A stretch of 64,000 bases of DNA from NCBI GenBank assembly GCA_018240435.1, contig JAFEFT010000016.1, positions 47,818-111,817 on the forward strand. Direction: 5' to 3'. This document shows positions 25,402-33,747 of this stretch, in pieces. The DNA is from Pseudomonadota bacterium (lineage in GTDB: Bacteria > Pseudomonadota > Gammaproteobacteria > Xanthomonadales > Xanthomonadaceae). The notes under the pieces are model-generated. The model was not told the origin of the DNA and did no database searches. It was given only the letters and a program-made list of their open reading frames with translations. The position numbers and the translations under genes are program-made. Each line of letters begins with the position of its first letter. The stretch's first letter is position 1.

Positions 25402-25512
25402 CCCATCTTCCGGTGGACGCGAACGTCCCCGCAGGATTTGGCACCGCCCGGCGCTTGCGCGTCGCGGTTGCCCCGGCTTCCAAGGGCCTGTCCCTCAGCC
25501 GGTCTCGATGGG
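25402..25512 (-). ncRNA. SAM-I riboswitch upstream of metX
   Basis: Read on the minus strand the conserved SAM-I core is plain: GAGGGACAGGCCC, then GGAAGCCGGGGCAACC, then GGTGCCAAATCCTGC. The closing helix P1 is CCCATC (25512-25507) with GATGGG (25407-25402). The 111-nt aptamer lies between a strong promoter and metX. When S-adenosylmethionine is high it should close P1 and lower expression of metX-metB-hom. Identification rests on the conserved core and the gene context. Confidence 0.93.
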
Positions 25513-25524
25513 ATTGCGCGGACG

Positions 25525-25553
25525 ATACTGCCGCAGCCGCAGCCGCCTGTCAA
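25525..25553 (-). promoter_or_regulatory. Sigma70 promoter of the metX-metB-hom operon
   Basis: On the minus strand TTGACA (25553-25548, perfect -35) is followed by a 17-nt spacer and CAGTAT (25530-25525). Transcription would start just upstream of the SAM-I aptamer, as expected for a riboswitch-controlled operon. Confidence 0.75.
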
Positions 25554-25683
25554 TCGCTTTATGCGGATGAAGCGATGAAATAACGAAAGATCATGACGAC
25601 CGGCAGCCGACGCCGCTCCGGCGACGCCGGCATATCGCAAACGTGGACGCTGGCGCTAGACTGCCGGACAAGGGGGAACGCCG

Positions 25684-28600
25684 ATGCCGCGATCGCGCAA
25701 ACCGTCATCGACATGGCAGGCGCTGGCGTGGCTGTCGGCGCTGGCGCTGGCGTTGCTGCTGACGGCAAGTGCGTGGGCGCTCGACCCGGGCAAGACCTTC
25801 GAGCAATACGTCGCCAACCGCTGGTCGATCCAGGACGGGCTGCCGCAGATCAGCGTGCTGGCCATCACGCAAGATCGCGATGGGTACATCTGGGCCGGAA
25901 CGCAGGATGGCGTGACGCGCTTCGACGGCGTCCACTTCACCACCTTCACGCCCGAGAACGAGCCCGAATTGGCAGGCGTGTGGATCCGCGCGCTGCGGGT
26001 CGATCGCAGCGGCCGGCTGTGGATCGGCAGCTACAAGGGGCTGACACGCTACGCCGATGGCCGCTTCCGGCGCTACCGGCTGAGCGGCGCCGATCGCGAG
26101 CGCGAGTTCGACGTGTTCGCCATCGTCGAGGATGCCAACGGCACCGTCTACTGCGCCACCGACCTTGGCGTGCTGCGCGTGGCTGGCGATAGCCTGGTGC
26201 GCGTCGCGCCGACCGTGCAGCCGGCATTGTCGCTGCTGCTGCGCACCGACGGCATGTGGATCGGCACGCACGGCGCCGTCGCCCACATCCGGAACGGGGC
26301 GATGCAACGCCTGCCGCTGCCGGACGAGGTGGACGCGGCGGCGGTGAACACGCTGGTCGATGCGCAAGGGAAGATCTGGGCTGGTACCTCGCAAGGCTTG
26401 TACACCTTCGACGGCCAGACATGGACGAAATCCGACGACCCGACGCTCGCCACCGCCCCGATCAACTTTGCCTTCACCGATCACGACCACAACCTGTGGC
26501 TGGGCACCAATCCGGCGCTGTTTCGCATCCGCGACGGCCGCGCCGTCGAGTCGATCACCCAGATCGCGCACATGACCGCCAAGGACATGCGCAGCATTTT
26601 CGAAGATCGCGAGGGCAATCTCTGGCTGGGCAGCCAGATGGAAGGTCTGCTGCGGATCTGGAATGGCTGGACGCGGCGATACAGCACGCCCTACGGCCTC
26701 AACAATCCGGTGGTCTGGTCGGTCGCGCCCGGGCCGGGCGACGGCGTCTGGGTCGGCACCAGCGATGGCGTGAGCCTGCTCGATCACGGCCGATTCCGCA
26801 CCGTTCTGGAAGGGTCCCGCCTGCCGCATCCGCATGCCTACAACCTGTTGTTCGAACGCGACGAATTGTGGATCGGCACCCGGCACGGGCTGGCGATCCT
26901 CCATGCCGATGGCAGCCTGGAAACCTCGGCCCTGTTCGCGCCGATGGCCGGCGCGCAGATCAACGGCATCGTCCGCGGGCGCGATGGCGCCTTGTGGTTC
27001 CCGACCACGCAAGGGCTGTTCCGCCTGTCCGGTGCCGGGCAGCCCGACGCCATCTTGCAGCGCTTCGGCGCCGCGCAGGGCCTCGACGAGGGGCGCGTGC
27101 GCATCGTGTTGTGGCTGCGCGACGGGCGCCTGCTGGTGGGCACGCAATCGGGCCTTTACGAAATGCGCGGTGAGCGTTTCCTGCGAACCGACGCCGCCGC
27201 CGGCCTGCCGGGCAACATCGATGTCACCTACGCCTACCAACTGCCCGGTGGCGAGGTCGTCATCGGCACCCAGGCCGAGCAGTTCTTCATCGGCAACCAC
27301 GGCCAGTGGAAGGCGATCGGCCCGGATCAGGGCATGGCGCGCAACTCCGCCTTTTTCATGGCCAGGGACGACCGTGGATTTCTGTGGGTCGCGGGCATTC
27401 GCGGCATCGCGCGCGTGCCGATCGCCGATCTGGAAGCGTTCATGAGCGGGCGCATCGCCCCCGTGCGCGGCGAGATGATCCTCAACGAGCGCGGCGACCG
27501 CAACGCCGGCCAGCAAGGCTACTGCTGCAATGGCGCCGGCATGGCCAAGGGGTTCATCGTCGACGGCCACGTATTGTGGTTGCCCACCCGCGACGGGGTC
27601 GTCTCGGTCGACACGCACGGCATCGTCAAGAACGAGGTGGCGCCGGTGCCGGTGATCGAGCACGTCGATGTCGGCGGTCACCGCTACCTGCCGGCGACGA
27701 TGCCAGCCCTGCTCGCCGCCGGCGAACGCGACTTGAGCATTGCCTTCACCGCGCCCAGTTTCCAGGATCCGCACAGCGTGCAGATCCGCTACCGGCTGCG
27801 TGGCTACGACAAGGACTGGCACGAGCTCGACGACCCGCGCACCCGCAGCGCCCACTACACCAACCTGCCGCCACGCAACTACGTGTTCGAGGTGATGGCC
27901 GCCAACAATGCCGGCGTGTGGGCCGCGCACACGGCCAGCGTAGATTTTTCCATTGCGCCGTATTTCCACGAAACGCGGCTGTTCTACGGGCTGCTGGCGC
28001 TGCTGATCGTGGCCATCGTCTATGCCGGCTACGTCCACCAGCATCGCCAGCACGAAGTCCAGCGGGCGGCGCTGGAGCGCATGGTCGACGAGCGTACCGA
28101 ACAGTTGCACGTTTCCAATTCGCGCCTGGAAAACGCCAGCCAGACCGACCCCGCCACCGGCCTGCGCAATCGTCGCTACCTCGCCAACCAGATCCCCGCC
28201 GATCTGGCCTTCTACGACCGCGAGCAGCAGCGCGACGGCAAGGCCGAGCAGCTGATGCTGTTCGCGCTGGTGCGGCTGTATCGTGCCGACCCGTCGGGCA
28301 CCGGCGAGGATGCGCAACCGATCGGCGATCGCGCCCTGCAGCAGTTCGCCCAGGTGCTGTCGGCGCTGGTGCGTGGCGGCGACTACCTGGTGCGCTGGGC
28401 GGATGCCGAGGTGCTGTTGCTGTTCCGGCCGATGCTCAGTCGCGACATCGACGGAATGGGCGAGCGCATCCTCGCGGCCACTCGCGGCCACGCCTATGAC
28501 ACCGGCAGCGGCGCTCCGGTCGCACTGCATTGCGCGATCGGCATCGCCGAATACCCGTTGTATCGCGACGCCCTGCGTCGGCCCGGCTGGGAACAGGTGA

Positions 28601-28806
28601 TCGGCCTTGCCCATGCGGCGATGCGCTGGGCGATCCATCAGGGCGGCAACCGCTGGGTTGCCTTCCGCCCGACCCTGCGCTCGGACCTGACCAATATCGT
28701 GCGCGAGCTGCACGACGACCCACAGCCGCTGATCGACAGCGGGCGCTTGCAGGTGCTCGTTGCCGCGCCCCGCGCCCGCGGTGACTCCGACGCCGAGCGG
28801 GCGTAA
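25684..28806 (+). CDS. Propeller-sensor protein with degenerate GGDEF domain
   Basis: 1040 residues. Signal/anchor (ALAWLSALALALLLTASAWA), periplasmic propeller blades of the type GLPQISVLAITQDRDGYIWAGTQDGVTRFDG, a Y_Y_Y domain (VQIRYRLRGYDKDWHEL), one membrane helix (LFYGLLALLIVAIVYAGYV), a coiled coil (QRAALERMVDERTEQL) and a GGDEF-type domain starting TDPATGLRNRRYLANQI. The catalytic loop is RWADAEV: GGDEF is replaced by ADAEV at about 906-910, so cyclic-di-GMP synthesis is unlikely; it may act as a receptor or regulatory partner. The next gene, 9 nt downstream, encodes an intact GGDEF-EAL protein and is probably co-transcribed. Confidence 0.9.
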   Translation: MPRSRKPSSTWQALAWLSALALALLLTASAWALDPGKTFEQYVANRWSIQDGLPQISVLAITQDRDGYIWAGTQDGVTRFDGVHFTTFTPENEPELAGVWIRALRVDRSGRLWIGSYKGLTRYADGRFRRYRLSGADREREFDVFAIVEDANGTVYCATDLGVLRVAGDSLVRVAPTVQPALSLLLRTDGMWIGTHGAVAHIRNGAMQRLPLPDEVDAAAVNTLVDAQGKIWAGTSQGLYTFDGQTWTKSDDPTLATAPINFAFTDHDHNLWLGTNPALFRIRDGRAVESITQIAHMTAKDMRSIFEDREGNLWLGSQMEGLLRIWNGWTRRYSTPYGLNNPVVWSVAPGPGDGVWVGTSDGVSLLDHGRFRTVLEGSRLPHPHAYNLLFERDELWIGTRHGLAILHADGSLETSALFAPMAGAQINGIVRGRDGALWFPTTQGLFRLSGAGQPDAILQRFGAAQGLDEGRVRIVLWLRDGRLLVGTQSGLYEMRGERFLRTDAAAGLPGNIDVTYAYQLPGGEVVIGTQAEQFFIGNHGQWKAIGPDQGMARNSAFFMARDDRGFLWVAGIRGIARVPIADLEAFMSGRIAPVRGEMILNERGDRNAGQQGYCCNGAGMAKGFIVDGHVLWLPTRDGVVSVDTHGIVKNEVAPVPVIEHVDVGGHRYLPATMPALLAAGERDLSIAFTAPSFQDPHSVQIRYRLRGYDKDWHELDDPRTRSAHYTNLPPRNYVFEVMAANNAGVWAAHTASVDFSIAPYFHETRLFYGLLALLIVAIVYAGYVHQHRQHEVQRAALERMVDERTEQLHVSNSRLENASQTDPATGLRNRRYLANQIPADLAFYDREQQRDGKAEQLMLFALVRLYRADPSGTGEDAQPIGDRALQQFAQVLSALVRGGDYLVRWADAEVLLLFRPMLSRDIDGMGERILAATRGHAYDTGSGAPVALHCAIGIAEYPLYRDALRRPGWEQVIGLAHAAMRWAIHQGGNRWVAFRPTLRSDLTNIVRELHDDPQPLIDSGRLQVLVAAPRARGDSDAERA

Positions 28807-28815
28807 GCTGGGCCC

Positions 28816-31092
28816 GTGAGCAAGGTGAAGCGGCCAGCAACGACGTTCCTTGCGCTGGTGGGGCTGTATCTGGCCTGCACCGCGTACGCGACTTTTTTTG
28901 CGCGCGGCCCGAATGAGTTCACCCTGTTCTGGCCGGCCGCCGGTCTGGCCTACGGCGCCACGGTTCGCTACGGGCCACGCTGGGCCGCACTGGTGCCGGT
29001 GGCGGCGGCACTGGACTATCTGCTTCGCCACGTCCTGCTGATCGATTTGGCAGGGCAAGGGCGCGTCTCGGCACCCGTTGCCTACGCCGTCATCGCGATG
29101 GCCGGCGATACTCTGGCGGTCGTCATCGGCGCCTGGATCGGGCGTAGTGGCCGCCTGCTGCCGTATCCGGAGTTTCGCTCCGCCTTGCGCATGCTGGTCG
29201 GCGGAACGGTGGCCGCGGCGATCAGCGCGACCGTCGGCGTGGCGGCCATGCTCGTCGCCGGCAATCTCACCAACCACGCCATCGCCGACGCTTTCGTGCG
29301 CTGGGCGCTGGGCGACCTGCTGGGCATCACCACGGTCGCGCCGGCGCTCGTCCTGTTCAGTTACCGCAACAGCCAGTACCCATCGTTCGACGAGGCCGAA
29401 CTGGCCGCGCGTCGCGGCGAACAGTCGTTGTGGAACGTCGCCTTGGTGGCGAGCTTCCTGTTGATGTCCTGGGGTGCGGCCAACGGCGACCGCTACCCGC
29501 TGGGACTGTCGAGCCTGCCGTTGGCGGTGATGGTGTGGGGCGCCTTGCGTTTCGAGCCCTTGCGCACGGCAGTGGCGGTGATGCTGACGGTGCTGCTGAT
29601 CGGCAGCTTCTCCGGCATGGGCCTGGCCGGCTTCCACGCACCGGCCACGACGCTCGACTGCGCGATGCTGTTGTCCTATCTGTGCGTGTTGTCGGTGCTG
29701 CCGATCACCTTGGCCCTGGTCGGCAACGAACGCCGCATCGCCACCCGCAAGCTGATCCGTCGCGCCAGCATCGACCCGCTGACCGGGCTGCCCAATCGCG
29801 CCGCCTTCGAAACCGCGGTGCGGCGCGCGCTGGCCAATCCGGCGACGCCGCCACTGGCGCTGTGCTACATCGATCTGGACAACATCAAGCTGGTCAACGA
29901 CACCGCCAGTCACGCCGCCGGCGACGCGCTGATCGTCGGCATCGCCGGCGTGTTCAGCGCCAGCGCGCAATCGGGCGATGTCGTCGCCCACCTGGGTGGC
30001 GACGAATTCGCGGTGCTGCTGAACAACGTCACCCCGACCATCACCCGCGACCGCGCGCAGTCGCTGGTGCGCGCGATCGAAGCCTATCGCTGCAACTGGG
30101 ACGGGCGGATGCTGACCACCACCGCCAGCCTCGGTGCGGTGCCGTTCCGCGCCGGCGAAGCCGAGTTCGGCAACCTGCTGGCCCAGGCCGATGCGGCCTG
30201 CTTCACTGCCAAGGAGCAAGGCGGCAACCGGGTGTGCCTGGCCGGTGCCATGCCCGGCGACGTTCTCGACCGCACCGTGGCGATGCGCTGGGCGGTGCGC
30301 ATCCGCGAAGCGCTCGACCAGCGCGCCTTCAGTCTGTACGCGCAATCGATGGCGCCGCTGCACGCCGGCCTCGAGTCCGGCCGCCATTTCGAGATCCTGC
30401 TGCGCATGCACGATCCCGACACCGGCGCCCATCTCACCCCCAACCATTTCATGCCGGCGGCCGAACGCTTTCGCCTGAGCCTGCCGATCGATCGCATGGT
30501 GATCGGCATGGCGCTGGACTGGCTGGAAAGCCACCCGGCCGAAGCGGCCAGTGTCACCACCTGCTCGCTCAATCTCAGCGGCGAGGCGCTGGTCGACGAG
30601 TCGTTCATCGGCTTCATGGTCGAGCGCCTCGGTCGCAGCAAGTTCCCGGCGTCGCAGGTCTGCCTGGAAATCACCGAGACCAGCGCCGTGCGCGATCTCG
30701 GCCGCGCGCAGCGCTTCATCGACCAGTTGCGCGGCCTCGGCTGCCGCTTCGCACTCGACGATTTCGGCACCGGGTTCTGCTCGTTCAGCTACCTGCGCTC
30801 GCTGGATGTGGACTATTTCAAGATCGACGGCAGTTTCGTGCGCGAGATGCTGACCTCGCCGCTGTCGGCCGCGGTGGTGCGCTCGATCACCCAGATCGCG
30901 CACGTGCTGCACAAGAAGACCATCGCCGAACACACCGAGGACGAGGTGCTGATCCGCGCCCTGGCCGAGTTGGGCGTCGACTTCGGGCAAGGCTACGCGA
31001 TCGACAAGCCGCAACCGCTGGCCGATTACTTCGCCCGGCCCTTCGTGGCGCCCCAATTCGTGTCGCTGGCGGAAACCCGCATCCGCGCCTGA
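28816..31092 (+). CDS. MASE1-type membrane protein with GGDEF and EAL domains
   Basis: 758 residues from GTG at 28816. The N-terminal third has about eight membrane helices with TLFWPAAGLAYG, as in MASE1 sensors. GGDEF follows (SIDPLTGLPNRAAF, active site GGDEF 394-398), then EAL: E526 in FEILLRM, SLNLSGEAL, LEITETSA, DDFGTG (D648, D649), KIDGSF and TIAEHTED. Both active sites look complete, so the protein may make and break cyclic-di-GMP, controlling surface and motility traits such as type IV pili. It follows the degenerate-GGDEF protein after 9 nt. Confidence 0.92.
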   Translation: MSKVKRPATTFLALVGLYLACTAYATFFARGPNEFTLFWPAAGLAYGATVRYGPRWAALVPVAAALDYLLRHVLLIDLAGQGRVSAPVAYAVIAMAGDTLAVVIGAWIGRSGRLLPYPEFRSALRMLVGGTVAAAISATVGVAAMLVAGNLTNHAIADAFVRWALGDLLGITTVAPALVLFSYRNSQYPSFDEAELAARRGEQSLWNVALVASFLLMSWGAANGDRYPLGLSSLPLAVMVWGALRFEPLRTAVAVMLTVLLIGSFSGMGLAGFHAPATTLDCAMLLSYLCVLSVLPITLALVGNERRIATRKLIRRASIDPLTGLPNRAAFETAVRRALANPATPPLALCYIDLDNIKLVNDTASHAAGDALIVGIAGVFSASAQSGDVVAHLGGDEFAVLLNNVTPTITRDRAQSLVRAIEAYRCNWDGRMLTTTASLGAVPFRAGEAEFGNLLAQADAACFTAKEQGGNRVCLAGAMPGDVLDRTVAMRWAVRIREALDQRAFSLYAQSMAPLHAGLESGRHFEILLRMHDPDTGAHLTPNHFMPAAERFRLSLPIDRMVIGMALDWLESHPAEAASVTTCSLNLSGEALVDESFIGFMVERLGRSKFPASQVCLEITETSAVRDLGRAQRFIDQLRGLGCRFALDDFGTGFCSFSYLRSLDVDYFKIDGSFVREMLTSPLSAAVVRSITQIAHVLHKKTIAEHTEDEVLIRALAELGVDFGQGYAIDKPQPLADYFARPFVAPQFVSLAETRIRA

Positions 31093-31239
31093 CCAAGCCG
31101 CGTCGCCCGACGGGCGAGGCAATGCCGCCGCCGGATCACCGCGCCGCGTCCCGTCGGCAGACCCCGCACCTTGTCTTCCGGAGGCAGGAGCGCGCCCGCA
31201 CGGCGCGGCCCCGCGTCCGGGCCGTTTGCGGCACCGGGT

Positions 31240-31285
31240 TATAATGATGACCTCCCGTTCCCCGACCGCGCCCGAGCACGGGCGC
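31240..31285 (+). promoter_or_regulatory. prfC -10 box and leader hairpin
   Basis: TATAAT at 31240-31245 is a perfect -10 box; no matching -35 box is seen 17 nt upstream. The short leader contains GCGCCC (31268-31273) pairing with GGGCGC (31280-31285) around a 6-nt loop, 7 nt before the prfC ATG. The hairpin occupies the position where a Shine-Dalgarno sequence would be, and none is obvious. Confidence 0.5.
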
Positions 31286-31292
31286 CTTTCGC

Positions 31293-32894
31293 ATGTCCGA
31301 GCAACTGCGCGAAACCCGGCGCCGCCGCACCTTCGCCATCATTTCCCATCCCGACGCCGGCAAGACCACGCTGACCGAGAAGCTGCTGCTGTTCGGCGGC
31401 GCGATCCAGATGGCCGGCAGCGTCAAGGGCCGCAAGGCCGCGCGCCATGCGACCTCCGACTGGATGGCGCTGGAGAAAGAGCGCGGCATCTCGGTGACGT
31501 CGTCGGTCATGCAGTTCCCCTACGAGGGCCGCATCGTCAACCTGCTCGACACCCCCGGCCACGCCGACTTCGGCGAGGACACCTACCGCGTGCTCACCGC
31601 GGTCGATTCGGCGCTGATGGTGATCGACGTCGCCAAGGGCGTCGAGGAACGCACCATCAAGCTGATGGAGGTCTGCCGCCTGCGCGACACGCCGATCATG
31701 AGCTTCATCAACAAGCTCGACCGCGAAGGCAAGAACCCCATCGACCTGCTCGACGAAGTCGAATCGGTGCTCGGCATCGCCTGCGCGCCGGTGACCTGGC
31801 CGATCGGCATGGGCTCGCGGCTGAAAGGCGTGGTTCACCTGCTCACCGGCGAAGTTCACCTGTTCGAACCGGGGCGTAATTTCACCCGTCAGGATTCGAC
31901 CATCTTCGCCTCGCTCGACGATCCGCAGCTCGAAGCGCGGATCGGCGCGGCGATGCTCGCCGAGGTGCGCGAGGAACTCGAACTGGTCGCCGGCGCCTCG
32001 CATCCCTTCGACCGCGAGCAATATCTCGCCGGCCAGCAGACGCCGGTGTTCTTCGGCTCGGCGGTCAACAATTTCGGCGTGCAGCTGCTTCTGGATTTCT
32101 TCGTCGAACACGCGCCCTCGCCGCTGCCGCGCGCCACCACATCGCGCCTCGTGCAGCCCGACGAAGAGGCGTTCACCGGTTTCGTGTTCAAGATCCAGGC
32201 CAACATGGACCCGATGCATCGCGACCGGGTCGCGTTCCTGCGCGTGTGCTCGGGGCGTTACAGCGGCGGCATGAAAGCCTTCCATGTCCGCGCCGGCAAG
32301 GAAACCAAGCTCGCCAACGCACTGACCTTCATGGCCTCCGACCGCGAGATCGTCGACAGCGCCTGGCCCGGCGACGTGATCGGCCTGCACAACCACGGCA
32401 CCATCGCCATCGGCGACACCTTCAGCGCCGGCGAAAAGCTGTCTTACACCGGCATCCCGAACTTCGCACCGGAATTGTTCCGCCGTGCGCGCCTGCGCGA
32501 TCCGCTCAAGCTCAAGCAATTGCAGAAAGGGCTGGCGCAACTGTCCGAAGAAGGCGCGACGCAGTTCTTCCGCCCGCTGATGAGCAACGACCTGATCCTC
32601 GGCGCCGTCGGCACCTTGCAATTCGACGTCGTCGCCTACCGGCTCAAGGACGAATACGGCGTCGACGCCAGCTTCGAGTCGGTCGGCGTGACCACCGCGC
32701 GCTGGGTCACCTGCGCCGATGCGAAAAAACTCGAGGAATTCCGCGAGAAGAACGCCATCAACCTCGGCCTCGACGCCGCCGGTCACCTCGTCTACCTCGC
32801 CCCGACCCGCGTCAACCTGCAACTGGCGATGGAGCGTGCCCCCGACGTGCACTTCGCCGCCACCCGCGAGCACGCGCAGTCGGTGGAGGTTTGA
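31293..32894 (+). CDS. prfC: Peptide chain release factor 3
   Basis: 533 residues, the usual RF3 length. RF3 is the GTPase that removes RF1/RF2 from the ribosome after termination. G motifs are visible: G1 [11 protein letters not shown]2 region [14 protein letters not shown]3 [13 protein letters not shown]4 NKLDREG. Domain II ([25 protein letters not shown], of which [14 protein letters not shown] is the core) and the C-terminal [11 protein letters not shown]-like segment ([17 protein letters not shown]) follow. ATG at 31293 matches the family start. It stands alone, converging on the DUF2782 gene. Confidence 0.97.
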   Translation: MSEQLRETRRRRTFAIISHPDAGKTTLTEKLLLFGGAIQMAGSVKGRKAARHATSDWMALEKERGISVTSSVMQFPYEGRIVNLLDTPGHADFGEDTYRVLTAVDSALMVIDVAKGVEERTIKLMEVCRLRDTPIMSFINKLDREGKNPIDLLDEVESVLGIACAPVTWPIGMGSRLKGVVHLLTGEVHLFEPGRNFTRQDSTIFASLDDPQLEARIGAAMLAEVREELELVAGASHPFDREQYLAGQQTPVFFGSAVNNFGVQLLLDFFVEHAPSPLPRATTSRLVQPDEEAFTGFVFKIQANMDPMHRDRVAFLRVCSGRYSGGMKAFHVRAGKETKLANALTFMASDREIVDSAWPGDVIGLHNHGTIAIGDTFSAGEKLSYTGIPNFAPELFRRARLRDPLKLKQLQKGLAQLSEEGATQFFRPLMSNDLILGAVGTLQFDVVAYRLKDEYGVDASFESVGVTTARWVTCADAKKLEEFREKNAINLGLDAAGHLVYLAPTRVNLQLAMERAPDVHFAATREHAQSVEV

Positions 32895-33033
32895 GGCCTG
32901 ACGCGCCGTCGTACCGGCACCCGACGTCGCCATCGGCAGCAGGGACGCTTCCGTATCGGCACGCTCGACACCCAAGGCCCATCGCCGCATCCGAATAGAA
33001 TCCGGATTGCCGCGATCGGCCGGATTCAGGCCC

Positions 33034-33564
33034 TCAATGCCACTCGAACAAGCTCCATTGCACCGGCAAGGTCTGCTTGCTGGTGGCATCGTTGCGGTCG
33101 ATGCGGCCGTCGTGGTTGTTGTCGTTGATCTCGAACGCCGGTGCATTGGCTGGCTTGACGCGCACCCGGGTCACCTGCCCGCCATGGCGGTATTCCTGGA
33201 TGCGATCGCCATTGGCGGTGGTGTAGCTGCGCACGCTGTAGCCGTCGGCGCTCTGCACTTCGGAGGGCTTCTTCGGTGGCGGATGGAAGGCGTCGTCGGT
33301 AGGCATCGCCGGCAGGTTGGTCGGATCGCCGTCGGATTTTTCGTGCCCCTGCGCGGCCGGCGACGGTGGCGCGACGGGGGCCGATTCCGGCGGCAAGGGT
33401 GCCAATCGGGGATCGTCGGCCTTGATCGCCGGCGCCGGCTGGCCGGGATCGTCCATCGACGGCGGCGGTGGCGCCGGCGCGATTTGCTGTTCTTGCGCCA
33501 ACGCCGGGCCCGAAGCGGCGGCCAGCAGCATGGCGACGATCAGCAGGGAGCGCGGGATGCGCAT
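33034..33564 (-). CDS. DUF2782 family exported protein
   Basis: 176 residues. Signal peptide MRIPRSLLIVAMLLAAASGPALAQ, a long Pro/Ala-rich linker (about 25-100), then a compact C-terminal domain with SVRSYTTANGDRIQEYRHGG and VRVKPANAPAFEINDNNHDG, as in DUF2782 proteins that often sit next to polA. The DNNHDGRIDRND segment resembles an EF-hand-like calcium loop, though this is only a pattern match. Function is unknown; the location is probably periplasmic. It is divergent from polA. The start at 33564 is set by the signal peptide. Confidence 0.8.
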   Translation of the reverse strand: MRIPRSLLIVAMLLAAASGPALAQEQQIAPAPPPPSMDDPGQPAPAIKADDPRLAPLPPESAPVAPPSPAAQGHEKSDGDPTNLPAMPTDDAFHPPPKKPSEVQSADGYSVRSYTTANGDRIQEYRHGGQVTRVRVKPANAPAFEINDNNHDGRIDRNDATSKQTLPVQWSLFEWH

Positions 33565-33747
33565 GGCGAGTCTCCGGGGCGGGGTCGTTGATCTTCGCAC
33601 CACGCTCGGCGAATGGAAAGCCGAAGCCGAAGGTGCAGGCAGGCAAGGACGGCGTCGTGGCCACGCCAGCACCCCGTCGTTCGTCGATCGCCATTCGCCG
33701 CTGATCGCGCGCACCTACAATGGCGCATCGCCATCGGAAGCGCCGCC

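Noticed and set aside
25319-25483. N-terminal extension of MetX by 55 residues
   Set aside because: This stretch contains the SAM-I aptamer and the sequestering hairpin, and the extension has no conserved protein sequence.
25705-31122. Open frame of 1805 codons on the minus strand opposite the two c-di-GMP-type genes
   Set aside because: It is the codon-position shadow of two well-supported plus-strand genes in high-GC DNA. Its translation is Arg/Gln/His/Ala-rich with no domain.
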